Shown here: in pieces, positions 33,167 through 41,194 of the stretch
Numbering within the stretch: the stretch's first letter is position 1
Layout of the letters: every line of letters starts with the position of its first letter
Notes under the pieces: model-generated
Told to the model about the DNA's origin: nothing
Seen by the model: only the letters and a program-made list of their open reading frames with translations
Database searches by the model: none
Position numbers and translations under genes: made by a program
Assembly: GCA_944324265.1 (NCBI GenBank)
Contig: CALUVS010000017.1
Location: forward strand, 1-45,227
Direction: 5' to 3'
From: an uncultured Traorella sp.
Lineage (GTDB): Bacteria; Bacillota_I; Bacilli_A; Erysipelotrichales; Erysipelotrichaceae
Length of the DNA stretch: 45,227 nucleotides

Positions 33167-33178
33167 TAAGTGCTTACA
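33165..33178. promoter_or_regulatory. cre/LacI-like operator upstream of the ABC operon
   Basis: AGTAAGTGCTTACA contains the palindromic arms GTAAG and CTTAC around a TG centre. It matches 12 of 14 bases of the site at 39911-39924. Such sites bind CcpA or other LacI-family regulators. Its place at the promoter suggests repression of the importer. Confidence 0.6.
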
Positions 33179-33223
33179 ATAGTCCTATAGAAAGATAACA
33201 TCAAGGGATGTTGGAGGTACGAT

Positions 33224-34516
33224 ATGAAAAAAATACTATCACTATTGTTTGCGTTTACGGCGGCAATAGGAATGAGTGGATGCGGTGCAGAAGGTGAAAC
33301 ACTGCAGGAAACAGGAAGTGTCTATTATTTGAACTTTAAGCCTGAACAGGATGAAGCCTGGCAGGAATTGGCTGAAGATTATACAGAAAAAACAGGAATT
33401 CCGGTGACAATTGTAACGGCTGCCAGCGGTAATTATGAAACGACATTGATGTCAGAAATGGGAAAATCCAGTGCTCCGACATTGTTTCAGGTCAATGGGC
33501 CGATTGGTTTGGCCAATTGGAAAGACTATGCTTATGATTTAAGTGATTCTGAATTTTATGGTGAATTGACAAATGAAAGCTTTGCTTTGGAAAATGGGGA
33601 TGAAGTAGCAGCAGTAGCGTATGTCGTTGAGTCTTATGGAATCATTGCTAACCAGACATTGTTAGAAGCTGCAGGACATTCATTGGATGAAATACAGTCA
33701 TTTGAAGATTTGAAACAAGTGAGTGAAGATATTACAGCGAGAAAAGATGAATTGGGCTTTGCGGCATTCAGCAGTGCAGGAATGGATGGTTCTTCGGATT
33801 GGCGATTTAAGACTCATTTAGCGAATTTACCGATTTATTTTGAATATCAGGATGAAAATATACAGTCTACTGAAAAGATTCAGGGAACTTATTTAAATGA
33901 ATATCGTAATATTTGGGATCTTTATATTAATAATTCAACAACAGAGGCTTCTATGCTGGCTGCTAAGACCGGTGATGATTCACGAAATGAATTCTTAGCT
34001 TCAGAAGCTGTATTTTTCCAGAATGGTTCATGGGAATACGGCAATTTAACAGGTGAAGGAAAATTCAGTGATGAAGATTTAGTGATGATTCCGATTTATA
34101 TCGGTGTCGGTGATGAAGCAAATCAAGGCTTAAATACCGGAACTGAAAACTATTGGGTCGTAAATAAAGAAGCAGATGAAAAAGATATTGAAGCAACTTT
34201 GGACTTTATGTACTGGTGTGTATCCAGTGAGGAAGGAACAGAAGCGTTAGCCAATGAAATGGGTTTTGTTATTCCGTTTGAAAATGCACAGAAATCCAAT
34301 AACTTATTTGTACAGCAGGATGTTGCATATACTGCAGAAGGAAAAACACCGGTATCTTGGAATTTCACTACTATGCCTTCAGAGGAATGGAAAAATGGTG
34401 TCGGTCAGGCATTGACTGCTTATGCGGCAGATCAAAGTGATGAGAACTGGCAGAAGGTTGAAGATGCATTTATCAATGGCTGGGCCAGTGAGTACGCTTT
34501 AGTAAATCAAAACTAA
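33224..34516 (+). CDS. Carbohydrate ABC transporter substrate-binding lipoprotein (family 1)
   Basis: This is the extracellular solute-binding protein of a sugar importer. It has a signal peptide with lipobox MSG-C20, then the family 1 fold: FKPEQDEAWQELAEDYTEKTGIPVTIVTA, APTLFQVNGPIGLANW, and a C-terminal region with EAVFFQNGSWEYG. The length is 430 residues. Binding-site residues do not reveal the sugar; a di- or oligosaccharide is likely for this family. It begins the operon, with GGAGG 6 bases upstream and an operator at the promoter, and two permeases and an ATPase follow. Confidence 0.92.
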   Translation: MKKILSLLFAFTAAIGMSGCGAEGETLQETGSVYYLNFKPEQDEAWQELAEDYTEKTGIPVTIVTAASGNYETTLMSEMGKSSAPTLFQVNGPIGLANWKDYAYDLSDSEFYGELTNESFALENGDEVAAVAYVVESYGIIANQTLLEAAGHSLDEIQSFEDLKQVSEDITARKDELGFAAFSSAGMDGSSDWRFKTHLANLPIYFEYQDENIQSTEKIQGTYLNEYRNIWDLYINNSTTEASMLAAKTGDDSRNEFLASEAVFFQNGSWEYGNLTGEGKFSDEDLVMIPIYIGVGDEANQGLNTGTENYWVVNKEADEKDIEATLDFMYWCVSSEEGTEALANEMGFVIPFENAQKSNNLFVQQDVAYTAEGKTPVSWNFTTMPSEEWKNGVGQALTAYAADQSDENWQKVEDAFINGWASEYALVNQN

Positions 34517-34545
34517 ATATTGTATTTGCATATGAGAAAACAGCT

Positions 34546-35397
34546 ATGGAAAAAGCATTAAAAAAATATACATGGGTCTTTATCGGCCCAACTCTTCTGG
34601 CCTTTATCATTGGTTTTATCCTTCCTTTTCTTCAAGGCCTCTATTTGTCCATGAGTCAGTTTACAACAGTCAAGAATGCAACATTTGTTGGATTTTCTAA
34701 CTTTATCCGTGCAATTGAAGACGCTGAATTTCTGAATTCATTCCAGTTTACGATTGCTTTTGCCATCGCTGCAGTTTTGCTGATCAATGTGATTGCCTTT
34801 ATTTTTGCTTTGCTTTTGACAAGAAAATTGAAAGGAACGAATATTTTCCGTACAATCTTCTTCATGCCGAACTTGATCGGCGGTATTGTGCTGGGGTATA
34901 TTTGGCAGATTCTGATCAATGGTGTATTGGCACTGGTCAGTGAGCCTTTGCTGGCGCTGAATGCAAATGCCGGATATTGGGGACTGATCTTGCTGACATG
35001 CTGGCAGCAAATTGGTTATATGATGATCATCTATATTGCCGGATTAAGCAATATTTCTGAAGATATCTTAGAAGCGGCAATGATTGACGGAGCGAAAGGA
35101 ATGCAGATCTTATGGAAAGTGAAAATTCCGATGCTGATGTCTTCCTTTACGGTCTGTATCTTTCTGACACTGACCAATGCTTTTAAGCTTTATGATCAGA
35201 ATTTAGCACTGACTGCCGGTGATCCGAATAAGTTTACGGAAATGCTGGCATTGAATATTACCAATACCTTTTATTCTCGGGCCGGAGCTCAATGGAAGGG
35301 AATTGGACAAGCCAAAGCTGTCTTATTCTGTATTTTGGTTGTAGTGATTGCTATGACACAGCTAAGAGCCACTCGCAGAAAAGAGGTGCAGTCATGA
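34546..35397 (+). CDS. Sugar ABC transporter permease (MalF/MsmF type)
   Basis: This 283-residue inner-membrane permease has about six helices. The EAA loop reads EAAMIDGAKGMQILWKVKIPML near residues 182-203 and contacts the ATPase. The start ATG 34546 has no clear Shine-Dalgarno sequence; GAGAAAA lies upstream. Translation may depend on coupling to the binding-protein gene 30 bases before. It overlaps the next permease at ATGA. Confidence 0.92.
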   Translation: MEKALKKYTWVFIGPTLLAFIIGFILPFLQGLYLSMSQFTTVKNATFVGFSNFIRAIEDAEFLNSFQFTIAFAIAAVLLINVIAFIFALLLTRKLKGTNIFRTIFFMPNLIGGIVLGYIWQILINGVLALVSEPLLALNANAGYWGLILLTCWQQIGYMMIIYIAGLSNISEDILEAAMIDGAKGMQILWKVKIPMLMSSFTVCIFLTLTNAFKLYDQNLALTAGDPNKFTEMLALNITNTFYSRAGAQWKGIGQAKAVLFCILVVVIAMTQLRATRRKEVQS

Positions 35398-36233
35398 TCC
35401 AGAATAAAATTAAGAATGGATTCATCATTGCTGGCCTTATTTTATTAAGTGTGCTTTATTGTTATCCGATTGTTTTGATCTTGATCAATTCATTTAAAAT
35501 TGAAACGGCCATCAGTACATCGACTGCCTTTCAATTGCCGACACTAGAAACTTTTGCGGGCTTTGCCAATTATGTTCAGGCGATTATAGCCAATTGTTTT
35601 CTGACCAGCTTATTCTATAGTCTGATCATTACGCTGACTTCAGTAGCCGCCATCCTTTTGTTTACATCCATGTGTGCTTGGTTTATTACCCGTGTTGCTT
35701 CCAAATGGAATAAGCTGCTGTATTATTTATTCGCCTTTTCAATGGTTGTGCCGTTTCAGATGGTTATGTTTACCTTATCTTCTACAGCTGATGCATTAAA
35801 CTTAAATAATCCGTTCAATATCTGGATCATCTATTTGGGATTCGGAGCAGGATTAGCTGTCTTTATGTTCTGCGGATTCATGCGTTCGATTCCGCTTGAA
35901 ATTGAAGAAGCTTCGATGATGGATGGATGTACGCCTCTGCAGACCTTCTTTCAAATTGTATTTCCGATCCTAAAGCCAACTATGGTTTCTGTGGGAATCT
36001 TAGAGGCGATGTGGATATGGAATGATTATTTGCTGCCGACACTCGTTTTGGACATCAAAGTTTATAAAACGATTCCGATGCTGATACAATATTTTCGAGG
36101 CAGTTATGGAAGAGTGGAAATGGGAGCGATGATGGCTTCTATTATATTAAGTATTCTGCCGATCGTTCTTGTTTATTTGATTGGTCAGAAGCATATCATC
36201 AAAGGAGTGACTGCCGGAGCAGTCAAGGGGTAA
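35394..36233 (+). CDS. Sugar ABC transporter permease (MalG/MsmG type)
   Basis: This second permease of the importer is 279 residues with about six helices. Its EAA loop is EEASMMDGCTPLQTFFQIVFPILKP near residues 178-202. ATG 35394 is favoured by GAGGTG 5 bases upstream; longer in-frame starts run into the previous gene. It overlaps the MalF-type gene by 4 bases and is 2 bases from the ATPase gene. Confidence 0.92.
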   Translation: MIQNKIKNGFIIAGLILLSVLYCYPIVLILINSFKIETAISTSTAFQLPTLETFAGFANYVQAIIANCFLTSLFYSLIITLTSVAAILLFTSMCAWFITRVASKWNKLLYYLFAFSMVVPFQMVMFTLSSTADALNLNNPFNIWIIYLGFGAGLAVFMFCGFMRSIPLEIEEASMMDGCTPLQTFFQIVFPILKPTMVSVGILEAMWIWNDYLLPTLVLDIKVYKTIPMLIQYFRGSYGRVEMGAMMASIILSILPIVLVYLIGQKHIIKGVTAGAVKG

Positions 36234-36235
36234 TT

Positions 36236-37372
36236 ATGGCAAAAGTGAAATTAGAACATATCAAAAAAATATACCCCAATGGATTTGAAGCCGTCAAAGA
36301 TTTTTCTTTGGACATTGAAGATGAAGAATTTGTCATCTTTGTAGGGCCCAGCGGCTGCGGCAAGACCACTACCTTGCGGATGATTGCCGGACTTGAACAA
36401 TTGAGTGAGGGGGAGCTTTGGATTGATGAGAAGCGAATGAATGATGTAGAGCCGCGGGATCGCGATATTGCGATGGTATTTCAATCTTATGCACTGTATC
36501 CGCATATGTCGGTTTATGATAATATGGCATTTGCATTGAAACTGAAGCATATTGATAAGAAAATAATCGAAGAAGCGGTGATGCATGCCGCAGACATCTT
36601 AAATTTAAAAGAATTGCTGAAAAGAAAGCCTTCGCAATTATCCGGCGGTCAAAGACAGCGAGTGGCTATGGGAAGAGCTATCGTAAGAAATCCGAAAGTC
36701 TTTTTGATGGATGAACCATTGTCCAACTTAGATGCAAAGCTGCGGGTACAGATGCGTTCAGAGATCTATAAACTGCATCAGCGCCTGAAAGCAACCATCA
36801 TCTATGTCACTCATGATCAGACGGAAGCCATGACGCTGGGCACACGGATCGTGGTCATGGACAAAGGAGAAATTATGCAGCAGGATACTCCGATGAATTT
36901 ATATCATCGGCCTCAGAATTGCTTTGTTGCCGGCTTTATCGGCTCTCCGCAGATGAATTTTATTGAGACGCTCTGCATGATTGATGAAAATCAAGTGTAT
37001 CTGATGCATCAAGGTCAATCCTTTGAAGTATCTTCTTATCTTAAAGAAAAATTAATAAAAGGAAATTATCATGAAAAGGAAGTGATTCTTGGGATTCGGC
37101 CGGAAGATCTGAAAATTCAGGCAGTATCGCAGAATTCAATTCAAGGAAAGATCATTATCAAAGAATTATTAGGATATGAAACAAGTGTGCGCATGGCATT
37201 TTATGAAAAAGAAATCACGGCCATGGTTTCATCGGAAGAAGTGATTCATATGGATCATGAATTAAAATTATATTTGGATATGAATCATGTGCATTTATTT
37301 GATGCACAGACAAAGCAGGCCATTGCTCATGCAGTGGATGCAGATCTAGATGTTAAGGGAAGAAATAATTGA
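36236..37372 (+). CDS. ABC transporter ATP-binding protein (MsmK/UgpC/MalK type)
   Basis: This ATPase energises the sugar importer. It shows Walker A GPSGCGKTT near residues 37-45, Q-loop MVFQSYALYPHM, signature LSGGQRQRVAMGRA, Walker B VFLMDEPLSNLDAKLR and H-loop THDQTEAMT. The C-terminal TOBE/OB region (about 240-378) is typical of the MalK/MsmK branch, which can serve several importers. Its presence in the operon gives a complete system. A strong terminator follows. Confidence 0.94.
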   Translation: MAKVKLEHIKKIYPNGFEAVKDFSLDIEDEEFVIFVGPSGCGKTTTLRMIAGLEQLSEGELWIDEKRMNDVEPRDRDIAMVFQSYALYPHMSVYDNMAFALKLKHIDKKIIEEAVMHAADILNLKELLKRKPSQLSGGQRQRVAMGRAIVRNPKVFLMDEPLSNLDAKLRVQMRSEIYKLHQRLKATIIYVTHDQTEAMTLGTRIVVMDKGEIMQQDTPMNLYHRPQNCFVAGFIGSPQMNFIETLCMIDENQVYLMHQGQSFEVSSYLKEKLIKGNYHEKEVILGIRPEDLKIQAVSQNSIQGKIIIKELLGYETSVRMAFYEKEITAMVSSEEVIHMDHELKLYLDMNHVHLFDAQTKQAIAHAVDADLDVKGRNN

Positions 37373-37389
37373 TAAAACAAAAAAGCAGG

Positions 37390-37415
37390 AAAAGCCTTAA
37401 AATAGGCTTTTTTTT
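37390..37415 (+). terminator. Intrinsic terminator after the ABC operon
   Basis: AAAAGCCT (37390-37397), loop TAAAAT, AGGCTTTT (37404-37411), then four more T residues. Confidence 0.9.
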
Positions 37416-37424
37416 CAATTTTTA

Positions 37425-37453
37425 TTGACTTGGTGCTTAAACTGTGATAAACT
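37425..37453 (+). promoter_or_regulatory. Promoter of rplU-prp-rpmA
   Basis: TTGACT (37425-37430), 17 bases, TAAACT (37448-37453) preceded by TGA (extended -10). It starts 10 bases after the ABC operon terminator. The transcript would begin near 37460. Confidence 0.65.
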
Positions 37454-37459
37454 ACATGC

Positions 37460-37559
37460 GTTGCAGTTCCTATATGAGAATGAGCAACCGCACATAGCAG
37501 GATCTAAGTTACGCAAGTCTCCTGTGTTGGCGAGTCTTAAAATTAAAGGAGGTGCGAGT
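37460..37559 (+). promoter_or_regulatory. L21 (rplU) leader region
   Basis: The 100-base untranslated leader holds two helices. GTTGC (37460-37464) pairs with GCAAC (37484-37488). CAGGA (37498-37502) pairs with TCCTG (37520-37524), extended by ACA/TGT around a TAG bulge. L21 leaders ahead of rplU are a known Firmicutes regulatory class. Its position, size and stems fit, but I have not scored it against the model. It precedes AAAGGAGG. Confidence 0.55.
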
Positions 37560-37871
37560 ATGTACGCAATTATTGAAACTGGTGGAAAACAGGTAATGTG
37601 TGAAGTAGGATCAACTATTTTCGTTGAAAAACTGGATGCTCAAGTAGGTGATACAGTTGAATTTGACAAAGTAGTATGCTACTCAAACAGAACTACTAAA
37701 GTAGGAGCTCCTTATGTAAAGGGTGCTAAAGTTATCGCTAAAGTTGAAAAACAAGGCAAAGATAAGAAAATTGTTATTTTCAAATACAAATGTAAAGATG
37801 GTAGTTCACACCGTAAACAAGGGCACAGACAGCCTTACACGAAATTAACAATTGAAGCTATTGAAGCTTAA
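37560..37871 (+). CDS. rplU: 50S ribosomal protein L21
   Basis: L21 is a 23S rRNA-binding protein. The 103-residue sequence opens with [16 protein letters not shown] and ends with the [14 protein letters not shown] block. ATG 37560 behind AAAGGAGG is certain by homology; the frame stays open upstream into the leader, but that part is untranslated RNA. The stop overlaps the prp start by one base. Confidence 0.98.
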   Translation: MYAIIETGGKQVMCEVGSTIFVEKLDAQVGDTVEFDKVVCYSNRTTKVGAPYVKGAKVIAKVEKQGKDKKIVIFKYKCKDGSSHRKQGHRQPYTKLTIEAIEA

Positions 37872-38191
37872 TGATCAAAGTTCGTGTTCAAACGGTGCGT
37901 AACTGTATCCAAACTGTGAAACTGAAGGGTCATGCCGATAGTGCTCCGCATGGACAGGATCTGGTATGTGCTGCCGTCAGTTCCATGGCTGTTGGAACGT
38001 TAAATGCATTGGCAGAGATGTGTGAGAATTCATTTACTGCTTCGATGGATGCAGGAGATATTGAAATTCATATCACAAATCTGCAGGATTCTGATTGTCA
38101 GCTGATCTGCAGAACATTTTTGATTCAGCTGAAAACAATCGAAGAAAGTTATTCAAAATACATTCAAATACAACAGGAGGTGTCATCATGA
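37871..38191 (+). CDS. prp: Ribosomal-processing cysteine protease Prp (YsxB)
   Basis: Prp removes the N-terminal extension of L27 in Firmicutes and related phyla. The catalytic pair is H21 in LKGHAD and C33 in DLVCAAVS, matching the positions known in Staphylococcus aureus Prp (H22, C34). The length is 106 residues. It sits between rplU and rpmA and overlaps rpmA by 4 bases (ATGA), so enzyme and substrate are produced together. The L27 encoded next carries the extension. Confidence 0.95.
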   Translation: MIKVRVQTVRNCIQTVKLKGHADSAPHGQDLVCAAVSSMAVGTLNALAEMCENSFTASMDAGDIEIHITNLQDSDCQLICRTFLIQLKTIEESYSKYIQIQQEVSS

Positions 38192-38472
38192 AATTTGTAT
38201 TAGATATTCAGTTATTCGCTTCTAAGAAAGGGGTAGGTTCTACTAAGAACGGTCGTGATTCCCACTCAAAACGCTTAGGGGCTAAGAAAGCTGATGGACA
38301 ATTTACAAACTGCGGTTCTATCATTTACCGTCAGCGTGGTACGAAGATCCACCCAGGATTGAACGTAGGACGTGGTGGTGACGATACATTATTTGCAACA
38401 GCTGCTGGTATTGTTCGTTACGAAAGATTAGGTAAAGGCAAAACTAAAGTTTCTGTTTACCCACAAGCTTAG
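38188..38472 (+). CDS. rpmA: 50S ribosomal protein L27 with cleavable N-terminal extension
   Basis: L27 reaches the peptidyl-transferase centre with its N-terminus. The protein is 94 residues. The first ten residues, [10 protein letters not shown], precede [15 protein letters not shown] and form the Prp-type extension, with cleavage expected between F10 and A11. The staphylococcal site is LQFF|A, so the Leu at the second-last position is a variant. AGGAGG precedes ATG 38188; the frame is open further upstream inside prp without homology. Confidence 0.97.
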   Translation: MKFVLDIQLFASKKGVGSTKNGRDSHSKRLGAKKADGQFTNCGSIIYRQRGTKIHPGLNVGRGGDDTLFATAAGIVRYERLGKGKTKVSVYPQA

Positions 38473-38473
38473 T

Positions 38474-38503
38474 AAAATCTCCTAATAGGAGATTTTCTTT
38501 TTT
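38474..38503 (+). terminator. Intrinsic terminator after rpmA
   Basis: AAAATCTCCT (38474-38483), loop AAT, AGGAGATTTT (38487-38496), then CTTTTTT. The obgE ribosome site follows closely and no promoter is seen between, so obgE likely depends on readthrough. Confidence 0.85.
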
Positions 38504-38529
38504 ATGGATGCTTAGAAAGGAGTTCTGGC

Positions 38530-39816
38530 ATGTTTGTTGATCGAGTTAAGATACATGTAAAAGCAGGCAAGGGCGGTGATGGAATCGTTGCATTCCGCCG
38601 TGAAAAATATGTACCGTTGGGAGGACCTAGCGGAGGAGATGGAGGAAATGGCGGAAGCGTTATTTTTGAAACAGATCCGGGAAAATTTACTTTGCTTGAT
38701 TTAAGATATAATCGTAAGGTTGCTGCTGGTGACGGTGAAAAAGGCAAACCTAAGAAAATGCATGGAGCCAATGGAAAGGATGTCATTGTACGTGTTCCGC
38801 AGGGAACCATTGTGAAAAATGCTGAAACAGGAGCTATTGTTGCTGATTTGACGCATGTGAATCAAAGAGCAGTCATCGTTTCCGGAGGAAAGGGCGGAAG
38901 AGGAAACTTCCATTTCCGCAATTCTGTCAATTCTGCTCCTGAATATTGTGAGATGGGAACATTCGGCAATGAAATGGATGTTATTGTCGAATTGAAGGTA
39001 TTGGCTGATGTCGGTCTTGTCGGCTTCCCATCTGTCGGAAAATCTACGTTGTTATCTGTTGTTTCCAGTGCAAAACCAGAAATCGCAGATTATCACTTTA
39101 CAACCTTGAAGCCTAATTTAGGAATGGTGCAGGTGCCTGACGGCAGAAGCTTTGTCATGGCAGATTTGCCGGGATTAATTGAAGGTGCTTCTCAAGGAAA
39201 AGGCTTAGGCTTTGAATTCCTGAAACACATTGAAAGATGCCGTGTCATTATTCATGTCGTTGACATGGGGGCGAATGACGGCAGAGATCCAGTGGAAGAC
39301 TATCGCATCATCAACAACGAATTAGCAAGCTATCAATATCGTCTGATGGAACGTCCGCAAATCGTTGTTGCGAATAAAATGGATCTGGAGGGTGCCGCTG
39401 AAAACTTAAAGCGTTTCAAAGAAGCTTATCCGGATGTGGAAGTATTTGAAACAACAACAATCATTGCTGAAGGATTAGATCCGGTACTATACAAAGCTGC
39501 CGATTTATTGGCGGTTACGGATCCATTCCCAATGGAAGGCAGTGAGCAAAGTGCCAATACACAAGGGGTATTGTATAAATTTGAAGAAGAAAAACCAGCC
39601 TTTGAAATTAAGAATCTGGGCAATGGCCGCTGGCAGCTGGTCGGAGATGAAATTGAAAAGGCGTTCAGAGCCACATCCTTTACGACTGAAGAGGCTGATC
39701 AGCGCTTTGCCAGAAAGATGCGCAAGATGAATGTGGATGCAGCTCTGCGTGAAGCCGGCTGTCAAGATGGCGATATTGTCATTATCTGTGATTATGAATT
39801 CCAATTCTTAGAATAG
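38530..39816 (+). CDS. obgE: GTPase ObgE/CgtA
   Basis: Obg is an essential 50S-associated GTPase linking ribosome maturation and stress. The glycine-rich Obg fold spans residues 1-158 (KAGKGGDGIVAFRREK, GGPSGGDGGNGG). G1 GFPSVGKST is at 165-173, then DLPGLIEGA and NKMD. The C-terminal OCT domain (about 350-428) is present, as in Bacillus Obg (428 residues, the same length). AAAGGAG precedes the ATG. The rpmA-obgE order is conserved. Confidence 0.97.
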   Translation: MFVDRVKIHVKAGKGGDGIVAFRREKYVPLGGPSGGDGGNGGSVIFETDPGKFTLLDLRYNRKVAAGDGEKGKPKKMHGANGKDVIVRVPQGTIVKNAETGAIVADLTHVNQRAVIVSGGKGGRGNFHFRNSVNSAPEYCEMGTFGNEMDVIVELKVLADVGLVGFPSVGKSTLLSVVSSAKPEIADYHFTTLKPNLGMVQVPDGRSFVMADLPGLIEGASQGKGLGFEFLKHIERCRVIIHVVDMGANDGRDPVEDYRIINNELASYQYRLMERPQIVVANKMDLEGAAENLKRFKEAYPDVEVFETTTIIAEGLDPVLYKAADLLAVTDPFPMEGSEQSANTQGVLYKFEEEKPAFEIKNLGNGRWQLVGDEIEKAFRATSFTTEEADQRFARKMRKMNVDAALREAGCQDGDIVIICDYEFQFLE

Positions 39817-39838
39817 CGATTTATATCGCTATTTTTTT
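39812..39838 (+). terminator. Intrinsic terminator after obgE
   Basis: AATAGCGAT (39812-39820), loop TTAT, ATCGCTATT (39825-39833) and T residues. The stop codon of obgE is part of the 5' arm. Confidence 0.9.
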
Positions 39839-39910
39839 AATAGGGTTTCCTCTTTTATCATTGCTTTTTTATTGATATTTCTTTTTAAAAAAGAATTTTA
39901 ATCATCAAAA

Positions 39911-39924
39911 AGTAAACGCTTACA
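39911..39924. promoter_or_regulatory. cre-like operator upstream of the Lrp-like/acyl-CoA synthetase operon
   Basis: AGTAAACGCTTACA matches the classical cre/LacI core (TGNAANCGNNNNCA type) with the central CG. It lies 8 bases upstream of the -35 box, a position used for CcpA activation as well as repression. It differs from the 33165 site at two central bases. Confidence 0.65.
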
Positions 39925-39932
39925 TTATTCTA

Positions 39933-39960
39933 TTGACTTTTTTTTAAAACGAGCAATAAT
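39933..39960 (+). promoter_or_regulatory. Promoter of the Lrp-like/acyl-CoA synthetase operon
   Basis: TTGACT (39933-39938), 16 bases, AATAAT (39955-39960). GAGGTGA and ATG 39984 follow 24 bases after the -10 box. Confidence 0.6.
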
Positions 39961-39983
39961 AAAAGTAAAGAGGTGACTGGAAT

Positions 39984-41192
39984 ATGTCTAAAAAATATTT
40001 AATTGGTACAGAGGAACAACAGGCCTACATGAAAGATTATAACTGGAATCTCAAAGGCTATAGTTATTTTGAACCAGGAGTTGTCTCTACTGACCACAAA
40101 TTCTATTCTGCTTTTAATGTGGCGAAATCATTCTATCAAGTTTATCCTGAAGTATTTAATCTGAAGTATATCAATGAAAAAACTGGATTAAGTACAGATG
40201 AGATCAAAGCAAGAATTAAAAAAATGTATGAGAAGCATGAAATTATGCTTGTAAAAAATTCTTGCGTAGGTGTTTTGGGCTTTGGCTTGTATTATTGGAT
40301 TGTCAAGCTGAAAGATAATATCAGCAGCGAGGATCGTCAGAGAATTGTTGATTGGATGCAGAATAATGATCAGATATGTACCGGCTATGTCATGGATGAA
40401 AACAGCGATTTTGATTTTTTCAACGGCAATCATATGCGGACGCTGGATAATTTGATCTGCGGAGTTTTAGATAAGTTTAGATTTGATCCATGTGTTGACT
40501 ATGTTCATATTTGCCCGGTCCGAAGATTAGTCAGAGAATCTCATGTGAATCAGTTTGATTCATTAAAAGATTATCGTAAGTATTTTTGGAGTGAAGAACA
40601 AAAGAAAAACATATTAACTTTCCAAAATGAAATGGATGCTTATGATTTTGCAATCATTGATGCTATCAATAATGTAGAAACAGTGGCGGATATGTTTGAT
40701 TATGATGTATTGGCACAATTATCCGGATTGAATGCACAGGAAATGAAAGAGGATTTTGTATATTTGGTTGAACAGACAAAAACAGTAATTCCAATGGTAT
40801 ATTTTAATTATCGTGCTGTTGGATTGAAAATGCATTTCTTCTTGGTAACAATGTTTGATAATACACCGACATGGCGTCGGGAACAGATCTGTGATGAATT
40901 GGCAGAAATGAGTGAATTTGAAAATATTTTTGAATTTGGTGATGCTCATCATCATTTGATTCTTTCTGCTTACGAAGAGATTACAGATATTCAGAGAATA
41001 AAAGAAAAACTGTTAAGCTATGCTGAAATAGGTGAAATAATGGAAGCAACATCCAGCCGACAGCTAAGAAGGTGGACTTGCCGTTTGGATGCGGAAAATG
41101 ATTTGTGGGAAGAATGCATTTTTACAGATGATTTACTGCAGGATAGAGCCCGTGATAAAGTTCTATGTTCAAATTGTAAGGAGGAAAAATAG
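39984..41192 (+). CDS. Tandem Lrp/AsnC-like regulator (two HTH-RAM modules)
   Basis: The 402-residue protein reads as two Lrp/AsnC-type units in one chain. Unit one has a helix-turn-helix around residues 55-92 (LKYINEKTGLSTDEIKARIK). A RAM-like beta-alpha-beta-beta-alpha-beta region follows at about 100-186, with YYWIVKLK, CTGYVMD, DFFNGNH and VHICPVRRLVRE. Unit two repeats this with a weaker HTH-like part at 222-270 and a RAM-like part at 283-367 (FFLVTMF, NIFEFGD, HHLILSAYEE). A CSNC motif ends the protein. Residue identity between the units is low, so the duplication is old. It is 2 bases upstream of the acyl-CoA synthetase gene and probably controls it. The family call is by pattern, not by search. 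Confidence 0.5.
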   Translation: MSKKYLIGTEEQQAYMKDYNWNLKGYSYFEPGVVSTDHKFYSAFNVAKSFYQVYPEVFNLKYINEKTGLSTDEIKARIKKMYEKHEIMLVKNSCVGVLGFGLYYWIVKLKDNISSEDRQRIVDWMQNNDQICTGYVMDENSDFDFFNGNHMRTLDNLICGVLDKFRFDPCVDYVHICPVRRLVRESHVNQFDSLKDYRKYFWSEEQKKNILTFQNEMDAYDFAIIDAINNVETVADMFDYDVLAQLSGLNAQEMKEDFVYLVEQTKTVIPMVYFNYRAVGLKMHFFLVTMFDNTPTWRREQICDELAEMSEFENIFEFGDAHHHLILSAYEEITDIQRIKEKLLSYAEIGEIMEATSSRQLRRWTCRLDAENDLWEECIFTDDLLQDRARDKVLCSNCKEEK

Positions 41193-41194
41193 TT

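Noticed and set aside
37425-37559. N-terminal extension of L21 from the open upstream frame
   Set aside because: The extension covers the promoter and the structured leader, has no homology, and ATG 37560 with AAAGGAGG matches the known L21 start.
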